The notes: generated by a model not told the origin, from the letters alone. A DNA stretch of 64,000 nucleotides from Clavelina lepadiformis (GCF_947623445.1 NC_135244.1:4030001-4094000); one strand, 5' to 3'; counted from the stretch's first letter, positions 50,497 to 64,000 are shown. Program-made: numbers and translations.

Positions 50497-53400
50497 TATC
50501 ACAGATTAGCAAATCATATTTAGGAAATATAATTTGCCGTAAACAACACAATTAACATTAAATTAAGAAACAAAAACTTAATCACCAACAAGTCAAAGAA
50601 ACTCTACAGAAATCAGTACTTGCATGAAACACCGTAAGCAAAATGCCTGTAATGGTTCTTAACGTGTTTTTATTGCAGTACAATTTATTTACTTTAAATA
50701 TTTGCATTCGCGTAATAAATAGCCCATGCGTGATTGGCTAAACTTTCCTTCCATATTCCGCTTCCTTAGCAACCCCAATCTGTTTGCTTTATGGTAAAAA
50801 GCGTTTACCGAATCGTTAAATTTCTTGCAAATTACTCTACTCTCGTTTTGAGCATATAGGCCTAGTTGTGGGTTTGTTTTTGTGTGTTTTGCTCCGCTTT
50901 TGGGGTCTCATTTACTTTTGAACTCCCATATCACAATCGAATATTGAGAAATTATTACGTCATAAGTTATTTTCTATTACCTCATGACCCCATTTAGTTC
51001 TACAAGTCGGAGTGCAAAAGTACGAGAGACGCCGCTTTTGTTGGATATTATAGGCCTAGGCTTCGCAGTTAGCATTAATGTTGGTTACATTATTTTTGTT
51101 TATATATATGGCCTTAGTACAAGCATTATTTTAACCAAAATCATAGCCTAGGTTTTAGAGTTAATAAAGAAAACTTGGATTTGCTAGTCCTATCTATAGG
51201 CTATCGCTGATTTGTTGAAATCATCAGGCGTTCAAATTTTGTGTCACACAGTACCGTACCCGGTCAACCGGGTAGGCCTATATCTATATCTGTATACCGA
51301 ACCAACGGCATCGAAAAACTTTAACTTAGCCTAGGTTGTCAATACGTACTAGCCTAGCACTAGCCTACTCGGCTTATGACTTTTATGGCTGTACGGTAGC
51401 ATGAACATGAACCAATCATTAACATTTGGAAAGATGTTGGTATTTTATTAATACAATAAGAAAACACAGAAAAGTAATCGTTTCCAGCAGGTTAGTGTAA
51501 AAGTACACAACTAAATGACGTCACAATATGGGTAGCAGGGTTAGGTGGCCTATTAGGCCTACCAGTATAGAACTACCACCCCGGCCACAGGTTTTGCAGA
51601 AGTGAGAATTCCTGCAAAAAGCACCTTATAGTCAGATAGTGTACCCAATTTTAGCCCTTCTGCACTCAAACTGATACTGAGTCGTCCTGCACTGAAAAAC
51701 TCCATAATGCCTGCGCCTAGCCGCACACTGGCATAACTAATATTGATGTCTTAAACAGTCTCTTTGTTTTCAAAAAATGAGGAAATGCTAAGGTAAAAGT
51801 TTTTCATGCTTGTTGCATTGTAATAAAAACAACACTGTAGAAAAGGTATAGCTGTATGGATGAAGTTTAAACCAATAAATCCATAAAGAATGAATTAAAA
51901 TGTAGATAATTATAAATGCTATTTAACTTTTGTATTTAATCCCAATATAAATTTTATATATTTGTTTTAAAAGTTATATCTGTATAACGAAATGCACTAC
52001 AGGATTTATTTGTTCTTCCATTGTCAAATTAGAAAATTATGAAAAAAATGGAATGGGATTTAAAATAGGCCTATAGTCTAGTAGTTTGTAAGCTTGTAAC
52101 ATTATGCTATCATAATATATGGCTACAAATAACTGCACCAGGCAGAAGTAAGGTTTTATCTGGATTGAAGTGACTATTTCATCGGTGTCCGTTTACCGAA
52201 TTTGCTGAATCAAAATACGGTTACAGGCAGATTTTTGCTGATGGTTTTATCACACTCCTTTTTGACGAGAATAAGAAAATAATGTGGTAGCATTGAAGTA
52301 ATGTAAAGTAATGCGGTAGCATTGTGGTTAACAAGGGAGCTCATATGCTGGAAGTATCAGTTTCGAATCTTGCTATGGTTTGACTTCTTTTTATATGTCC
52401 AAATTTATGTTTGATTTAATTTAGTCATGTAAGGTTAGAGTTTGGATTGGAGAAGATTAGTTTTAAATTGATCTGGATTTTAGAAAAATTTGTCATTTTT
52501 AGTTGAAAATTAACAAACATTTAAATTCACTGACTAGTGTAATTTCTGTTTAAAATATTTTTATTTTCCTACTTCAGTAAAAGGTGGCCAACAAAATAAG
52601 TGTCTACTTTTCCGACCGTCATTTACCGAAGTAAGAAAATACCAATTGTGTACCTGGTTAGCCGTTCACCAAAATAGCTTTTTTAAATTTGGTAACCAGC
52701 AGCCAGTCAAATAGACGCTTCCTATTCAATTATGGCTGACAAATATGCTACATCAGACAGTTTGAACCGAAACCTCATGTTGTTATGTTAAGAAGGCGTA
52801 TCTTATCACAACAAACCGAGAAATTTGCAGCGCTTGTCACTTTGCTGTCAGACTGATTACTAATTAGCTTGTGCACGTTTTGTAGTTTTCCACCTGTTGG
52901 TCCCTTGTTTGGGAATAGCTCGACTAGAAAGTATGGTAGTTTTTAAATAGAAATCGTGTACGCAGAGAGACAAATTTTGTCATACTTGAGTTTCAACTTT
53001 TTGTTTTCTTAGTCTAAATTGGCCTTCAAACCACCACTTTTACCTTGTTTGTTCATGTTATAAACTGGCTGGAAAGAGGAAAAGTTCGGTGTACTCAGTG
53101 GTGAACCTTGTACGAGCATGTGCTTCATTTTCCCTTACAGGGGATAGTAGAGAATAAAGGAATAATAGTTAGCAAGGTATGAAGCAGAGAATAAACTGCT
53201 ATCAAAAGAAGTTTGTTTTAGAGCTAAATAAATTTTATATATATAATCTTTTTTGTGAAGAAATGAGAAAATCTTGAATCTTTAAATCTTTAGAAAAATC
53301 TTGTAAGTCTTTCTGTATAAAGTTCTTATGCAAGTTTAATCACAATAGTGGTTGAAATAAAAACAGCCCTCAATATTTCATTTAACATGTGATATTGCTC

Positions 53401-53729
53401 ACGTTTCTCATTTTTTAAACTGATGACATGAGAACCTATGTATTGTGCTTCAATAAATTACAAGGAAAACCTCGGCTCAGTTCAAGTAACGACTAGAACT
53501 TGTATCAAGTGTTGCACTTACCTCAAGGTGAACATGTGTATATACTACATACATGCATATTGTATTCTATCATGTATGTGCATTGTTCTAATGCTTTGGC
53601 ACTGTTTGCTTTTAGCATGAATTGGCTAGGTTTATAAAGTGTATACAAATATTGTTAGTACTCGCATTTGTATATGCTTGGCCATTTGGTTTAGGCATTG
53701 CATGCTGATATGACGTTGAAAATTTTATA
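50497..53729. other. Intergenic upstream of the GPCR gene
   Basis: 3.2 kb, AT-rich, without a supported exon on either strand. Many TAGGCCTA-type words are seen around 51,050-51,560. The promoter of the GPCR gene should lie in its right part, but no core element is clear. Confidence 0.45.
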
Positions 53730-56700
53730 ATGGCTGACAATGCAGTGGGTGTGACTCTTATATCCCCAACTGAGGGAACAAGTATGTTTTTTAATTTACT
53801 GATTGTGTATATATATTACTACCTGCACGTTGATATATTATAAGTTTATTGCTTGGTTGATATATTGATATATTACTATTTTATCCATTTCTCGGCACCT
53901 CCTTGTGGCATTAAACTGCAGTCACATTGATATTTTCATGTGTTTTTTTTTGCTTGCAGCTACCGAGACCGTTTCAACCTCTAATGTTGTTGTCATTATA
54001 AGAACCACCTTCCTCATACTTTTGTTGTTACTCTCACTTGCTGGCAATGCACTTCTACTATTGTCAGTTGCTCTTTCGAGCAAAAATCGAATCAATCCTC
54101 TCAATGCTTTCATCCTAAGTATGGCATCTTATGGATTACTCGAGTGTGCATTGACCATGTCACTTGCTACTGGTGGGTGTCAAGTAGACAATATGTAAAC
54201 AATTTAATTTGTTGTTGTTGTTTTGTTTACCATGTAGTTAATACCAGTCTAATACTGAGTAACTAGTGTATGAATGTAACTAGACGTTAGTTACAGGATT
54301 TTTTAACTATTTTTGTAGTAGCAGAGTAATAAAAGTAAATTATGCCTCTTTATTACTGCCAGTTCTGTTGATTTAATTCAAAGGTTTCTCTGTGGAAAGG
54401 TCCTGGCTTTTTGGAGAGTTTCTTTCTGGTGTCAATGCCTGCAGTGTACAGTTGCAAAATGTTGGAATTTTACTCACCATTACTGCAATGTCTATAGATA
54501 GGTTAGTTTAATTACGTTTACTTCTCCCGCATCTTACCCTGAGTGATGGTGGCTTAACTTGGATGAGTTAATTGTTGTGGAGCATTCAACCGTAAACTGG
54601 GGCTCCTTAAGTACAAGGGAGTGTCCATTATTTGTTGTCACATGATGCGGAATGTTAACCTCAAACTGGTATATTGAGGAGTTTTATACCTACCGCAGTC
54701 CACCCACGCAGTTCAAGTTATTTTTATTTTCTTGTGATATTTCTCACATTTCATATCAGTTATCATTCTCCTTTGACAGCATATTACCCTTAAAGAATCT
54801 GGTCTAAATAGAGTTGATTTCTACTTGCTAGGTACTTTGCTGTGACACGTTTGAATAAATACCACACCCACACCAGTGTGCACTATGCCAACTACGCTGT
54901 TCTATACACGTGGATTCATGCCTGCATATTTGCTCTTCCTTTGCTGTTTCAAAATCAAATGCTTGGAATTACCTGCCGTGCCTTTGTTGAAAGATGTCTA
55001 TGTGGTCTTGTGGAAGGAACGTCGCTTGCATTTTCGTATGTTAAGTATATGCCTTGTATAATTTATATTGAAGATTTCTGCAATTTTCATGTCGTGTTTT
55101 GTTATTGGGGAATGGGGAACCACTAATTCAGCTGACAGATGTTTGCCAGAAGTCTGGGAACATATATAGTTGTGTATCATAGGCTATAGATAACATGCAC
55201 AATTGTATATTCATTATTATTGCTTTTTTGTTACTATTGTACTCAGGACGGCAATAGTAAGTACTATTGTACTTATTATTACTTTTTTGTACTCAGGACG
55301 GCATTGTTACTTCTCTGCTACCTTTTGCCATTCATTGTCATCATTATTTTCATGCGAGTTGTTGCTGTGAAGGCTGCAAATGAGAGAAAAAGAGTAAAAT
55401 GCTCAAATACACCTGAATATGCCACATACTGTTTGCAGGTTGGTTTTTTGTTCAAATGTCTGTGTTATTTGTAAACTGTATATTAATTGTAATCATGTTA
55501 ATTGCTCTGGCGAATGCCTTCAGTAGTGATTGCACAGTTAATTGGATAGTTAACAATTCACAGTTAATAATTCTTTTTTACAAATGCAGAAGTTGCGCTT
55601 AAACTCTGTGTGTTGGTTTCTCAATTACAGACGGGAAAGGTTTTTTCAGGACCAGAATGTGCATTTATTTTATTAATTATATAGCATACCTCTCTTTGCG
55701 TTAGTTGATGCAAAACAATACAAAAAGAATGCATTTCGCCCTCCTAATGTTCAGTATGATTAGAGTCTTATTTTTTAAATGTCAAAAATCGGAATTAGCA
55801 CTGGAATCGTATTGTAATTGCAATATTTTAATGGTATCAGCATTGGTGATAATTTTGGAATCGTCCCATCCCAAGTTTTAATTAATTATAAGACGTAAAA
55901 ACAGAACTCTGTAGCATGTAACCCAATGTCACATTTTTAATGTTTCCTGATTGAATAGACACCACCAATGAAGGAAGTATTTTGTAGTTAATTGTCCAGT
56001 TGATTGCCTTGTTGTTGATTTGTTGATTGTTTCTTTCTCAGTGCACATGTGTGCTGCCGTTTTAGAAATGTTTATTAACCTATGCTATTAGTGATGCTTA
56101 GCTATATAATGATGTGTTAATTTCAGGAGTCCGTTGTCTTAAATGAAGCTCGCCTTGGAAGATACGTGATATTCTTGGTTTTGCTATACCTCGTGTTCAA
56201 AGCCCCGTATGTCATGATCGACGTGCTCACCCAATATGGAATATCAAGCTTTTATCAGCCAGTTACAGTGGCAAATCAAACCGTTGTCGTGGATGGCTCA
56301 AAATTTTATTATCAGACAGTAATATCGTGGATGATGTTTGCATTTTCTGCTACTTTTCCTATTGTTACTTTTGTACAATTCCCTGAGCACGTCAGAAGGC
56401 TGAAAACGTGGGCTAGGTGCGGAAATACAACAATTTCAGCTGCAAACAGTAAGTGGTATATATGTACATTAGCTAACCTTACTGAAAAACGTGAAGGTAC
56501 TTTATAGTTTTATTTTCTCTGTTGTTGATCACTTCTCAGCCAGGGAACTTCTGAGTGTCTTGTCAGTAATGTGAAACTGATTGATGTTTGCGTGATTCAT
56601 TGTAACTCTAGCTTGATGAAATACTTATTGTTGAATGCCCTAAACACTACTTCTGGCACAGAGACTATCAAATAACTATTGTTTTGTCAATGATCACCTC

Positions 56701-59700
56701 ATCTTTCATTTGCCAGCATTATATCGACGACAAACGAATATACTCCATAATATTGTGCTCATAAAAGTAATTATTCAATGTTCCAGGGAATTTCTTGTAG
56801 TGTACTTTGAAAAGTGGGAATGACTGAATTAGATCCTCCACCTTCTTAAAACTAGAAGCAGTTCGTGGCCTTCACCACACACATAGATTCTTTATTGAAG
56901 GTGTACAAGTACAACTGATCACTTCTTTGTTAGAATTTACCCAAACCTTAAAGAAATTCCACGCGTTTGTCTAGTATGACAAGATTTTCATTGTTTTATT
57001 CATCTTTGTGGCATGACCATGTTTTTCCAGATCCTTTAGGAGTTTCAAACAAGCTTATGTTTTCAGTCTCAACAATACTCTCTGCCTCAATTATTTCTAT
57101 TGTCACTCTTTGTGCATCTGATAAAATTAGCAGATCTATGGAGAGAATGCTATTATTAAAATATTAATTAGCAGCTTTTGTCATAGATTGCATAAATAAT
57201 AAGTATCATCTATATAAAAAAAACACCATTAAATTTTCCATGTCATGGTCTTTATTGGATAAAAGTTAATTAAAGGGCAAAATAGTTAATCCATGTTGTG
57301 GTAGCAAATACCATGATGTTGCAACAGCTCTTGTGGGCTTGTTTCACCTACTCGAAACATCTTCATTGTAACAAACTTAAGCCACTTATCGAAAATGTAC
57401 GTGCTGACCAGAATTCGGGCGTGTGTGCGTTAAAACTGCTACTTCAAGTAGGCTTATACATTCAAAATCATGTTATCTGAACACAACTCAAAATGCACTT
57501 GTAGTTTTGCCCAGGGTGAAGTGCTTCAATGCTGATACAAGTAATGATGAATATGTTGTGTTAGCCATGCAATCATGCTTTCATCCTCGTAATTGATTAA
57601 CCATTATTGCCAACTACGGAATAGTGTTAAGTTTACTATTCACCTTTTGATCTAACCTGCTTAAATTAACAAAAAAATCACGGAACTGTGTTCTCATTGT
57701 ATGCATAGGTTTGGTTAAAACCAGTGATATTAAAGCAAAATTAATTGTGGTGTTTGTTATATATTGTAATTGTCAGTGTATCATTTAATTTTGGTTCGAG
57801 TCAAAGTGGTTAATTATAGGCTTTCATTTACTTCATCCATTTCAGCACTCATTTATTTCGTGTTGTCAGTTATTCTTAATATGATGTGAACGTCACCATA
57901 AGTTAAAAATTTGTAGCTGGTCAAGTTCTTGATTCTTAAATTAATTTCCTGCTTATACGTTTTTTGCTATGATTGAGATCATATTTTTCAATGTGATTAT
58001 ATTAAAAAATGGTTCAATGAATATTGAAATTAAACAGACTTTTTTAAAGTAAAACATAGAATGAAGTTTTAGAATGAAATCTATTTAATTGATTGATGTT
58101 GCTTGTTGTAGGTGGACCAAGTAATGTGGCAACGCAGCGAAATATTCGTCAAAAACGAAGGCAACGTCACATTCAAAGAAGAAACAACGCCCAGCATAAA
58201 GCAAGGTCGAAAAATATTGTTTTAATGTATTTATTTCTGTGGCAGTGCTGCTAGGAACTACAGCTATAAAGCATAAACCATCATCAATTTCACGTCAGGT
58301 GGAGACAAGTTAAACATCACTTCTTCACTTACAAGCAAACAATTTCGTTAAATTCAGTTTTTCATCACAGAACCCCGAAGCAGAGTAGCAGCAGCAGTAT
58401 TGCGGCCAACACTCACAGGAAAATGCCATCAAGTATTTCGTCCAACATCACCAGTGAGAAGATAACTTTGAATGGAAATTCAACTCAAGGAGAAGTCTCC
58501 TTTAGAGTTCCTGTGCTGTATGCCACTGAAGATGGTCTTCATTTGGTGGCATCGGAAAAAACTGTAAACTCATCTCAACCAAACGACAATAGGAAAAGGT
58601 AAAGGTTTGATTGCTACTAAATAAACGGCGATAACAATAGTTCCATGAAAGCCTTTTTCACAATCTCAAGTGACAGAATGAATAAGCGAACTTACCTGAT
58701 TCTTATAGATTACCGTTCTTAAAAGTTAAAACTCACAACATTTATCATGGTTTTCCAACAATTGCCTAGGTGCCATTACTTAACTATCAAAAATGTATCA
58801 GGCAAACAAATGTTTATGCTAAAGTCAAATGAAAGTTCGTGCACCTTTTTGTAGAGCATTATTAAGCTGGTACCTCATACAATTTGTAACGCTGGTCATT
58901 CATCTTAATTTCCTCTAGAAAAAAGGTGGCATCTAGTGACAGCTCGGCCAGTAGTAACAACAATAATTCAGCCGACGCCGAGCCCAGTTCAAGTACGAGC
59001 CAACCGCAAATTTTTCACGTTGAAAGCAAGATATCGCAACCATCTGGTGATCTTGATGAAGAACTTCGACCTTCATCGGTTGTGGACAAGCGTGTTGACG
59101 TCCTAGGCTCTCACTGCTATCTACAAGTGGGGGATGAGATTAGCTACATGAACTCGGATTTTGATGGGGACGAAGACACAGAATCTGAACTGAATGAATC
59201 CGCAAACAGTCGGACATTGATCTGGCCACAGCAGAAGCCAAATACTGCAAAATCTCTCGTGTCCCTGGATGTTGGAAGTAGCCGCAGTCCATTGTCACTT
59301 TGGAATCAGAAAAGCGAAACCTCAACTGTAAGTAACCCAACCGAGGAAGTGGACGACATTTCCCACCCACACACACCCACTCCACCCCCAATTGACCATG
59401 ACGTCACTATTAACGTTTTACCGAGACAGTCGCAAATTAACAAGAATGATGACTTCGTTGACAAAACAAATTCCATAAGACTACCAAAACTGCCTCGACT
59501 TCACAGCAAGAACATAACAACTTCTTTAACGAGGCAGTTCCGTCCACTTTCTCAGGGATCGGCGACCTCACTCCGTGATGAATTGTTGATGTCGGACGCT
59601 GCCGACGATCGTCACCCATCAGAAGAACGGTCTCGGAGCTCCAAAGGATTCCGTAACGACGGTTACGAGAGTCCGGCCGCAACCGACCCTCGTCCGGGAT

Positions 59701-60020
59701 GCGACTTTCCCGTAGTCGTAAAACGGACTCCCAGATCTACCTCTCCACTTCACGGGAGCAATAAAGTTCATCCAAACTTTACGAAACCGTTCGTTTCAGA
59801 GACCAGCGTTCATCCCAGCTATGTCCACACCTCACTGACCGACTTACAACTGTCCTCGCATGATCGCGAACCCGCTTATCGTCTCAATGAATCATCCGAT
59901 TCGGGACGATCCGTCAATTCGCCTTTCGTCGATCTTGGCAGCAGCAAAGCTCGCAAAAGTGCTCCTAGTTCAGCATCGTCAAAGAAAGGGAATTCCCCGT
60001 CTGCACCTTCGAACAGATAG
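53730..60020 (+). CDS. Class A (rhodopsin-like) orphan GPCR with very long cytoplasmic tail
   Basis: Model: join(53730..53781, 53960..54172, 54384..54501, 54832..55035, 55297..55438, 56127..56448, 58112..58205, 58371..58598, 58919..60020), 824 residues, all phases matching. Residues 1-25 are extracellular and Thr-rich. TM1 has 'LAGNALLLLSVAL' with the conserved Asn. Cys108 at the top of TM3 and the Cys of 'GITCRAF' in loop 2 can form the usual disulphide. TM3 ends in DRY (126-128) and TM4 has 'YTWIHACIFALPLLF'. TM6 reads 'VFKAPYV' instead of CWxPY, and TM7 reads 'FSATFPIVTF' instead of NPxxY. The tail of about 480 residues starts with a very basic exon ('RQKRRQRHIQRRNN') and is Ser/Asn/Pro-rich with acidic patches. 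The TM4 and tail layout vaguely recalls orphan receptor GPR176, but this is a weak memory-based guess. The donor of exon 7 (GTCGAA) is non-optimal. Confidence 0.82.
55237..55303 (+). repeat. Duplicated splice-acceptor segment before GPCR exon 5
   Basis: TTGTACTCAGGACGGCA occurs twice, at 55,237-55,253 and 55,287-55,303. The second copy is the acceptor of exon 5. The first is followed 10 bases after its AG by GTAAGT, so it could define a 10-base micro-exon (55,247-55,256). Confidence 0.7.
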
Positions 60021-62319
60021 CCCAAGTTCAAAGGTGAAAGATATGCATTGTGGTACGAGTTTAACGCATTCGGTTTGTACCGTTGCGTGACGCGCCCGGG
60101 AAAAGCTTTTTACATTTCACTGATAACAGTGGCCGCGTTGTTTACGTACAATGGGCTCGCATTATCACTTCCATTGTATGTCAGGTAGACCTTTAAGACT
60201 TATATTATTTCGTTTCTCAGCGCTGCCCGGTTAAATAAGCCATAATGGCACGTTTGTGATGTCAATATTGTTCTCGTCATTGTTAAGTCAATATCAAAAC
60301 AAACCATCATTGACAAGCAGGCTAACAAATATTTGGACTTCCATCATTCACGCCTTAATTTCAAATCAAGATTCTACATCGTGTGTGTGTTTTCGAAATC
60401 TTTCTTTAACTGCGAAAGCCATTGATCCCCGTTGAGCCATTTTGCGTCGAGCCATTTTCTCATGCCCTTTGAATGACTTCGTTTATAATGAACAATCAAT
60501 TGGAAAATAATTATTTATGCGATAAAAATGGTTGAATTTGCACTCGAATTAGAATTCCAACCGCATTGATTGATAATTTCTTGCGTGTATTTATAGTATT
60601 TGCTGAAACAATTTTTGCCTAACTCTGATTTACATGTGCAATAGTTGTATTATGAGCTGTTTTCGCGATCAAATCCAGGTGTTTGGGCATATTTAGCCGT
60701 ATTTTTCTACTACAATTTCCGTTATTGGCTGTCTGTAATATTTTAGAAATTCAACATTTTTGCAAATAATGTCGTTTGTGACCTCTTCATTACCCACGCC
60801 ACAATATGCCTTTTTTATGGAGTTGGTTATAGCTTGCGCTGATCGTTTTAAACCGGTTTGGCTTAACCATTGCATTGATACTTAGTGAAGGTTTTGCCTA
60901 TCACTTTGTTTTAAAAACTATTCTTGTATTTGAAAAGCGTTGAAAAAAGTTATGCGATTAATTTCGATTGAGCGCGGTATTTAGGATGTTTTATTGTGCA
61001 ATGCGCAGTCTGATAATTTTTACCAATTTATTTACTTTTCCCCTAGTCAGGTTTTCATGTACCTGTTTTATGCTGACCGTTTGGCCATTGCAAGTTTTTA
61101 AGGTGCTCTTATACGATTTACCTAATCCCTCGTCATTGTGATATTGTTTCCAATATTATAATTATGTTATCATGACATTGCAATTTACCCAGCACGTCGA
61201 ATGACGTTGATCTTTTGTAAGTTATGTCGCGTTGTTTCGCAAATATCTTTTGAACAAATTTTTCAATGTTTTGTATTGGCACAATGGCTTCATGTTTGTT
61301 AAAACTGCAAGTAGATTAAAGTAAGTTCAAAGTCGAGTATGTTTCCCCCTCATTTCTGTCTTAGTTAACTGACTTTAACATTATCAGTAGAGTAAATAAT
61401 ACTGCTGTTAACACTGACCTCGACGTTCACTTTTTCACTTTGTTCTGATCGATGTGATAATAATTAAGCGATAAAAGGCAAGTTGAACTTTTCATAGAGA
61501 CGAATTACTGAATGAGATTTTTTGTGTATGATTATGGTGAAATGCTTGTACTTTCTATGATTTATTTGGTTTTGCTTTAATTTTGGCTTTGGCGCGATTA
61601 AACAATTTGGTCAAAAATACTTTTCTTGCTCATTTTTATGTGGCTGTGCTTAGAGAATAGATCGTGATATTTGTCGGAAGACATGTAAAGGAAAACGTAA
61701 ATACTGTTTCCGTATTTACTGTTATTCTCCTAGATATCTTGTAGCTGGTATCAAAAAAACTCTACCAATTGGTCTGGATCTTCATTTGAAGTGTTTGTTT
61801 AATCTGTTACTTTCTACAGGTTAACATTTTCAGGTAATTTCCACCTTTTACTGACATCTAGCGGACATAACTAATTAATTTTTTGAGCGCTATCGAGTTT
61901 ATTCCACTAAAATACTTAACAGTTTAAATTTTATTGTTTAACTGGTTTTTGGCTATATAACTTTGCAGTTACTACAGTTTGTGCTGCTTTCGCGTAAGTG
62001 TACAGTATTAAGTCGTAAAGCTACTGCTTAATGATTGTCGGAGCCTTGTGGAATTTATATGGCATTCAAGCTTTTTGTATATAAGTCTTTCCTTCTTGCC
62101 ATACTCGTTCTTCCTACAGTTTTGGTTCTAATTATATAGAATAGGAAAAAATTTTCTCTGATGCATAACGCCACAGCCACAAGCAAAACAAGGAAAGTAG
62201 CTTTAGCATTGCCGTGAAAAAGGTTAGAGTTCCTGAGTTTTAACCGCCATCACCATTACGTTGTGTTATTCAGGGATCAAGACAAGGGTTTTAATGTGTT
62301 AGCAAGATTGCGGTAAATA
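60021..62319. other. GPCR 3' UTR and intergenic region
   Basis: Begins with the 3' UTR of the GPCR gene; no clear AATAAA could be assigned. No other exon or repeat is seen up to the next start codon. Confidence 0.45.
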
Positions 62320-63840
62320 ATGACTACTCTTCGCTGGCCGGTACTTCTTGTACTGATTTCATACTTTGGTAAGTTAATAAGTGATTATTTTATTCATAAT
62401 AGGCCTAAATCTTTACGGTGATGTGATACCTCTACGGTAATTTTAGATTGTAGTTGATTCGGCTAATATATGGATCATATATTTTTGTTTTAGCAAAATT
62501 GAAAAAATTAAAACTTAAAAACTGAATTTTATAGTAAGGCTAGCGTTATACATTTTTCAATTTATTGTCAGTTGTTCTTCGCCAAGAACGGCATTATTGT
62601 TGGTTCCATAAATAAGCCATGCTCTACATAGGCCACTTTTAACTAAGAGCCTTGAGAACCGCTTTCACAAATGACGTATTGGCAATGTACGATGTTTAAG
62701 AAACAAAAAAGTTGTTCTATAAATCGAATAAATCAATAAGTTTGCTATTTATGGTCATTACAAAAGACATCATACTGAGCCTCACCCCGCTGGGTTATGG
62801 CTCTTCCTTGTGGGGTGATTGCCCAGAGTCTATCTACTGTTCTTTTTTATGGTGAACTCAGTTATATTGACCATATTAGACCTAATTGTCTTCTTCCCGC
62901 AGTCCCATTGCTTTGTTTGTGTTAAAGTTTGTTTTTTAAACCTAAGAAACTTTGAGTTGAATAGTTTGATTTAAGGAAATGAGTTTTCCATGTGTTGCGT
63001 ATTCCATTCATATTATTAATTAGATATTAAATAACTTTTATGATTACTCTGGCTATAATTTGGAAACTGTATTGATATAAATTGCTAACCCTTATCTTTC
63101 CTTTTCATTTAGACGCTTCTCTGCAAATTGATTCAGTATCTCTGGAGAGTGACAGCTTTGTTCGATACTCATTGGTTATCGGCGATCACGTGATAAAGGC
63201 CGATTCACCGCTATCGTCAGCGGAGGGCAAATTTAATGACGTAGAAGTGACGTATACACCTCTGGCTGAAAGTGGGGTCATTTTAAGCGTCCTCGCTTCG
63301 TCAGACTGGATTGCTGTGAGATTAAAGCTTTCCAAAATTGTGCTCACTATGGCAGAGGTAACCGTGGTAGCCAAAAGCAATGACGTCAGACGTTAATTTA
63401 ACATTATTCCTAATTAGAAACACGTATGTTCATAGTAGTTAACATTCCGCCTAATTTAACGAGATGTCTACTTCTATATTGTTGTAAAAGTGTTAATTAC
63501 TTGTTTTGTTATACTAGAAATTGTTTCATTAATTTCAGAAAGGGAAAACCCCAGTTTCCATGCCTTTCGATGAAATCGTTACGATGCCATCAGGCAGGCA
63601 GCTGCTGCAAATAAGACGATCCGGTACAGAGGTAAGCTTATAAGTTTATACTCAAGTTTTGGTTTGTCCGATGATTTTTACAATAGGAACTCGCTTTATT
63701 GAGTTATAATGCAGGATTAAGTAATTGGAAACTGTCCACTTTTCAGCTAATTTTGACGTCAAATAAAGGAAAGTCAACCAGCGTAAGACTTTCTATTCGT
63801 TTGGCAAATCTTCTCGACGAAAGTGCTTCTCTCTACTTGG
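62320..63840 (+). CDS. Secreted or type I membrane protein with LamG-like N-terminal domain (5' part only)
   Basis: Exons: 62320..62368, 63113..63357, 63539..63631, 63747..63840, then a GTAAAT donor; the gene runs off the window. Exon 1 is a clean signal peptide (MTTLRWPVLLVLISYFG). The following 144 residues contain no Cys and look like an all-beta sandwich: 'YTPLAESGVILSVLASSDWIAVRLKLSKIVLTM', then 'LLQIRRSGTELILTSN', ending 'LLDESASLYLG'. The arrangement and the 'LYLG' end resemble laminin G domains of neurexin/SHBG-type proteins, which usually end 'LYLGG'. Splice sites are GT/AG and phases match (1, 0, 0, 1). The domain call is inference from pattern; the full protein cannot be named from this fragment. 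Confidence 0.6.
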
Positions 63841-64000
63841 GTAAATGTTATGGTTAATTAACTTATTAATTATAATTAGTTAATTAATTAGTAAGTTAAA
63901 TAATAAGTTAACTATTTAGTTAATTAAGTATAATTTACCACTTTAACACATTTTACAAGCTAGATGTGTCTTGTGGAGATTGGTTTCATCATATTATCAC

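Overview
The window is animal nuclear DNA: AT-rich, intron-rich and carrying eukaryotic transposons. The best-supported host gene is a complete orthologue of the cilia and flagella protein CFAP43. Small introns, LU-domain (Ly6-like) genes, a class A GPCR, and lineage-specific tandem genes separated by decayed copies suggest a compact invertebrate deuterostome genome. An ascidian (tunicate) is my best guess, but no sequence in the window proves it. All exon models below were built by hand from reading frame, splice-site consensus and intron phase.

Positions 1-28,400 are a repeat-rich array holding four members (A-D) of an unrecognised small gene family. A, B and C share a conserved ~350 bp upstream block, an 8-codon first exon and a large second exon; D is a related single-ORF copy. 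B and C lie in a segmental duplication, and several 3'-flank copies without a gene, one of them inverted, lie between them. A complete 9.1 kb Ty3/gypsy-type LTR retrotransposon with gag, pol, env and a possible fourth ORF sits antisense in intron 1 of gene A. Its two 785 bp LTRs look identical and it is flanked by a 4 bp target duplication, so the insertion is young. gag and pol are joined by a textbook -1 frameshift site. A small hAT-type MITE lies at the left edge.

Positions 28,405-39,017 (minus) hold CFAP43 in 35 phase-consistent exons (about 1,662 residues): N-terminal WD40-type repeats followed by a coiled-coil half. Positions 40,798-46,020 (minus) hold two tandem four-exon genes for small secreted, probably GPI-anchored ten-cysteine LU/three-finger proteins. 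Their exons are too short to show up as long ORFs. Positions 48,090-50,488 are an intact hAT DNA transposon with perfect 8 bp target duplications and an open 604-residue transposase. Positions 53,730-60,020 (plus) encode a nine-exon class A GPCR of about 824 residues with altered TM6/TM7 signatures and a very long Ser/Asn-rich cytoplasmic tail. Positions 62,320-63,840 (plus) are the 5' end of a secreted LamG-like gene that runs off the window.

The host genes show no operon-like link. CFAP43 acts in the axoneme, the LU proteins and the GPCR at the cell surface, and the A-D family is of unknown function. The most interesting points are the apparently young env-bearing retroelement with its frameshift signal, its insertion inside a gene of an orphan tandem family, and the cryptic LU gene pair.
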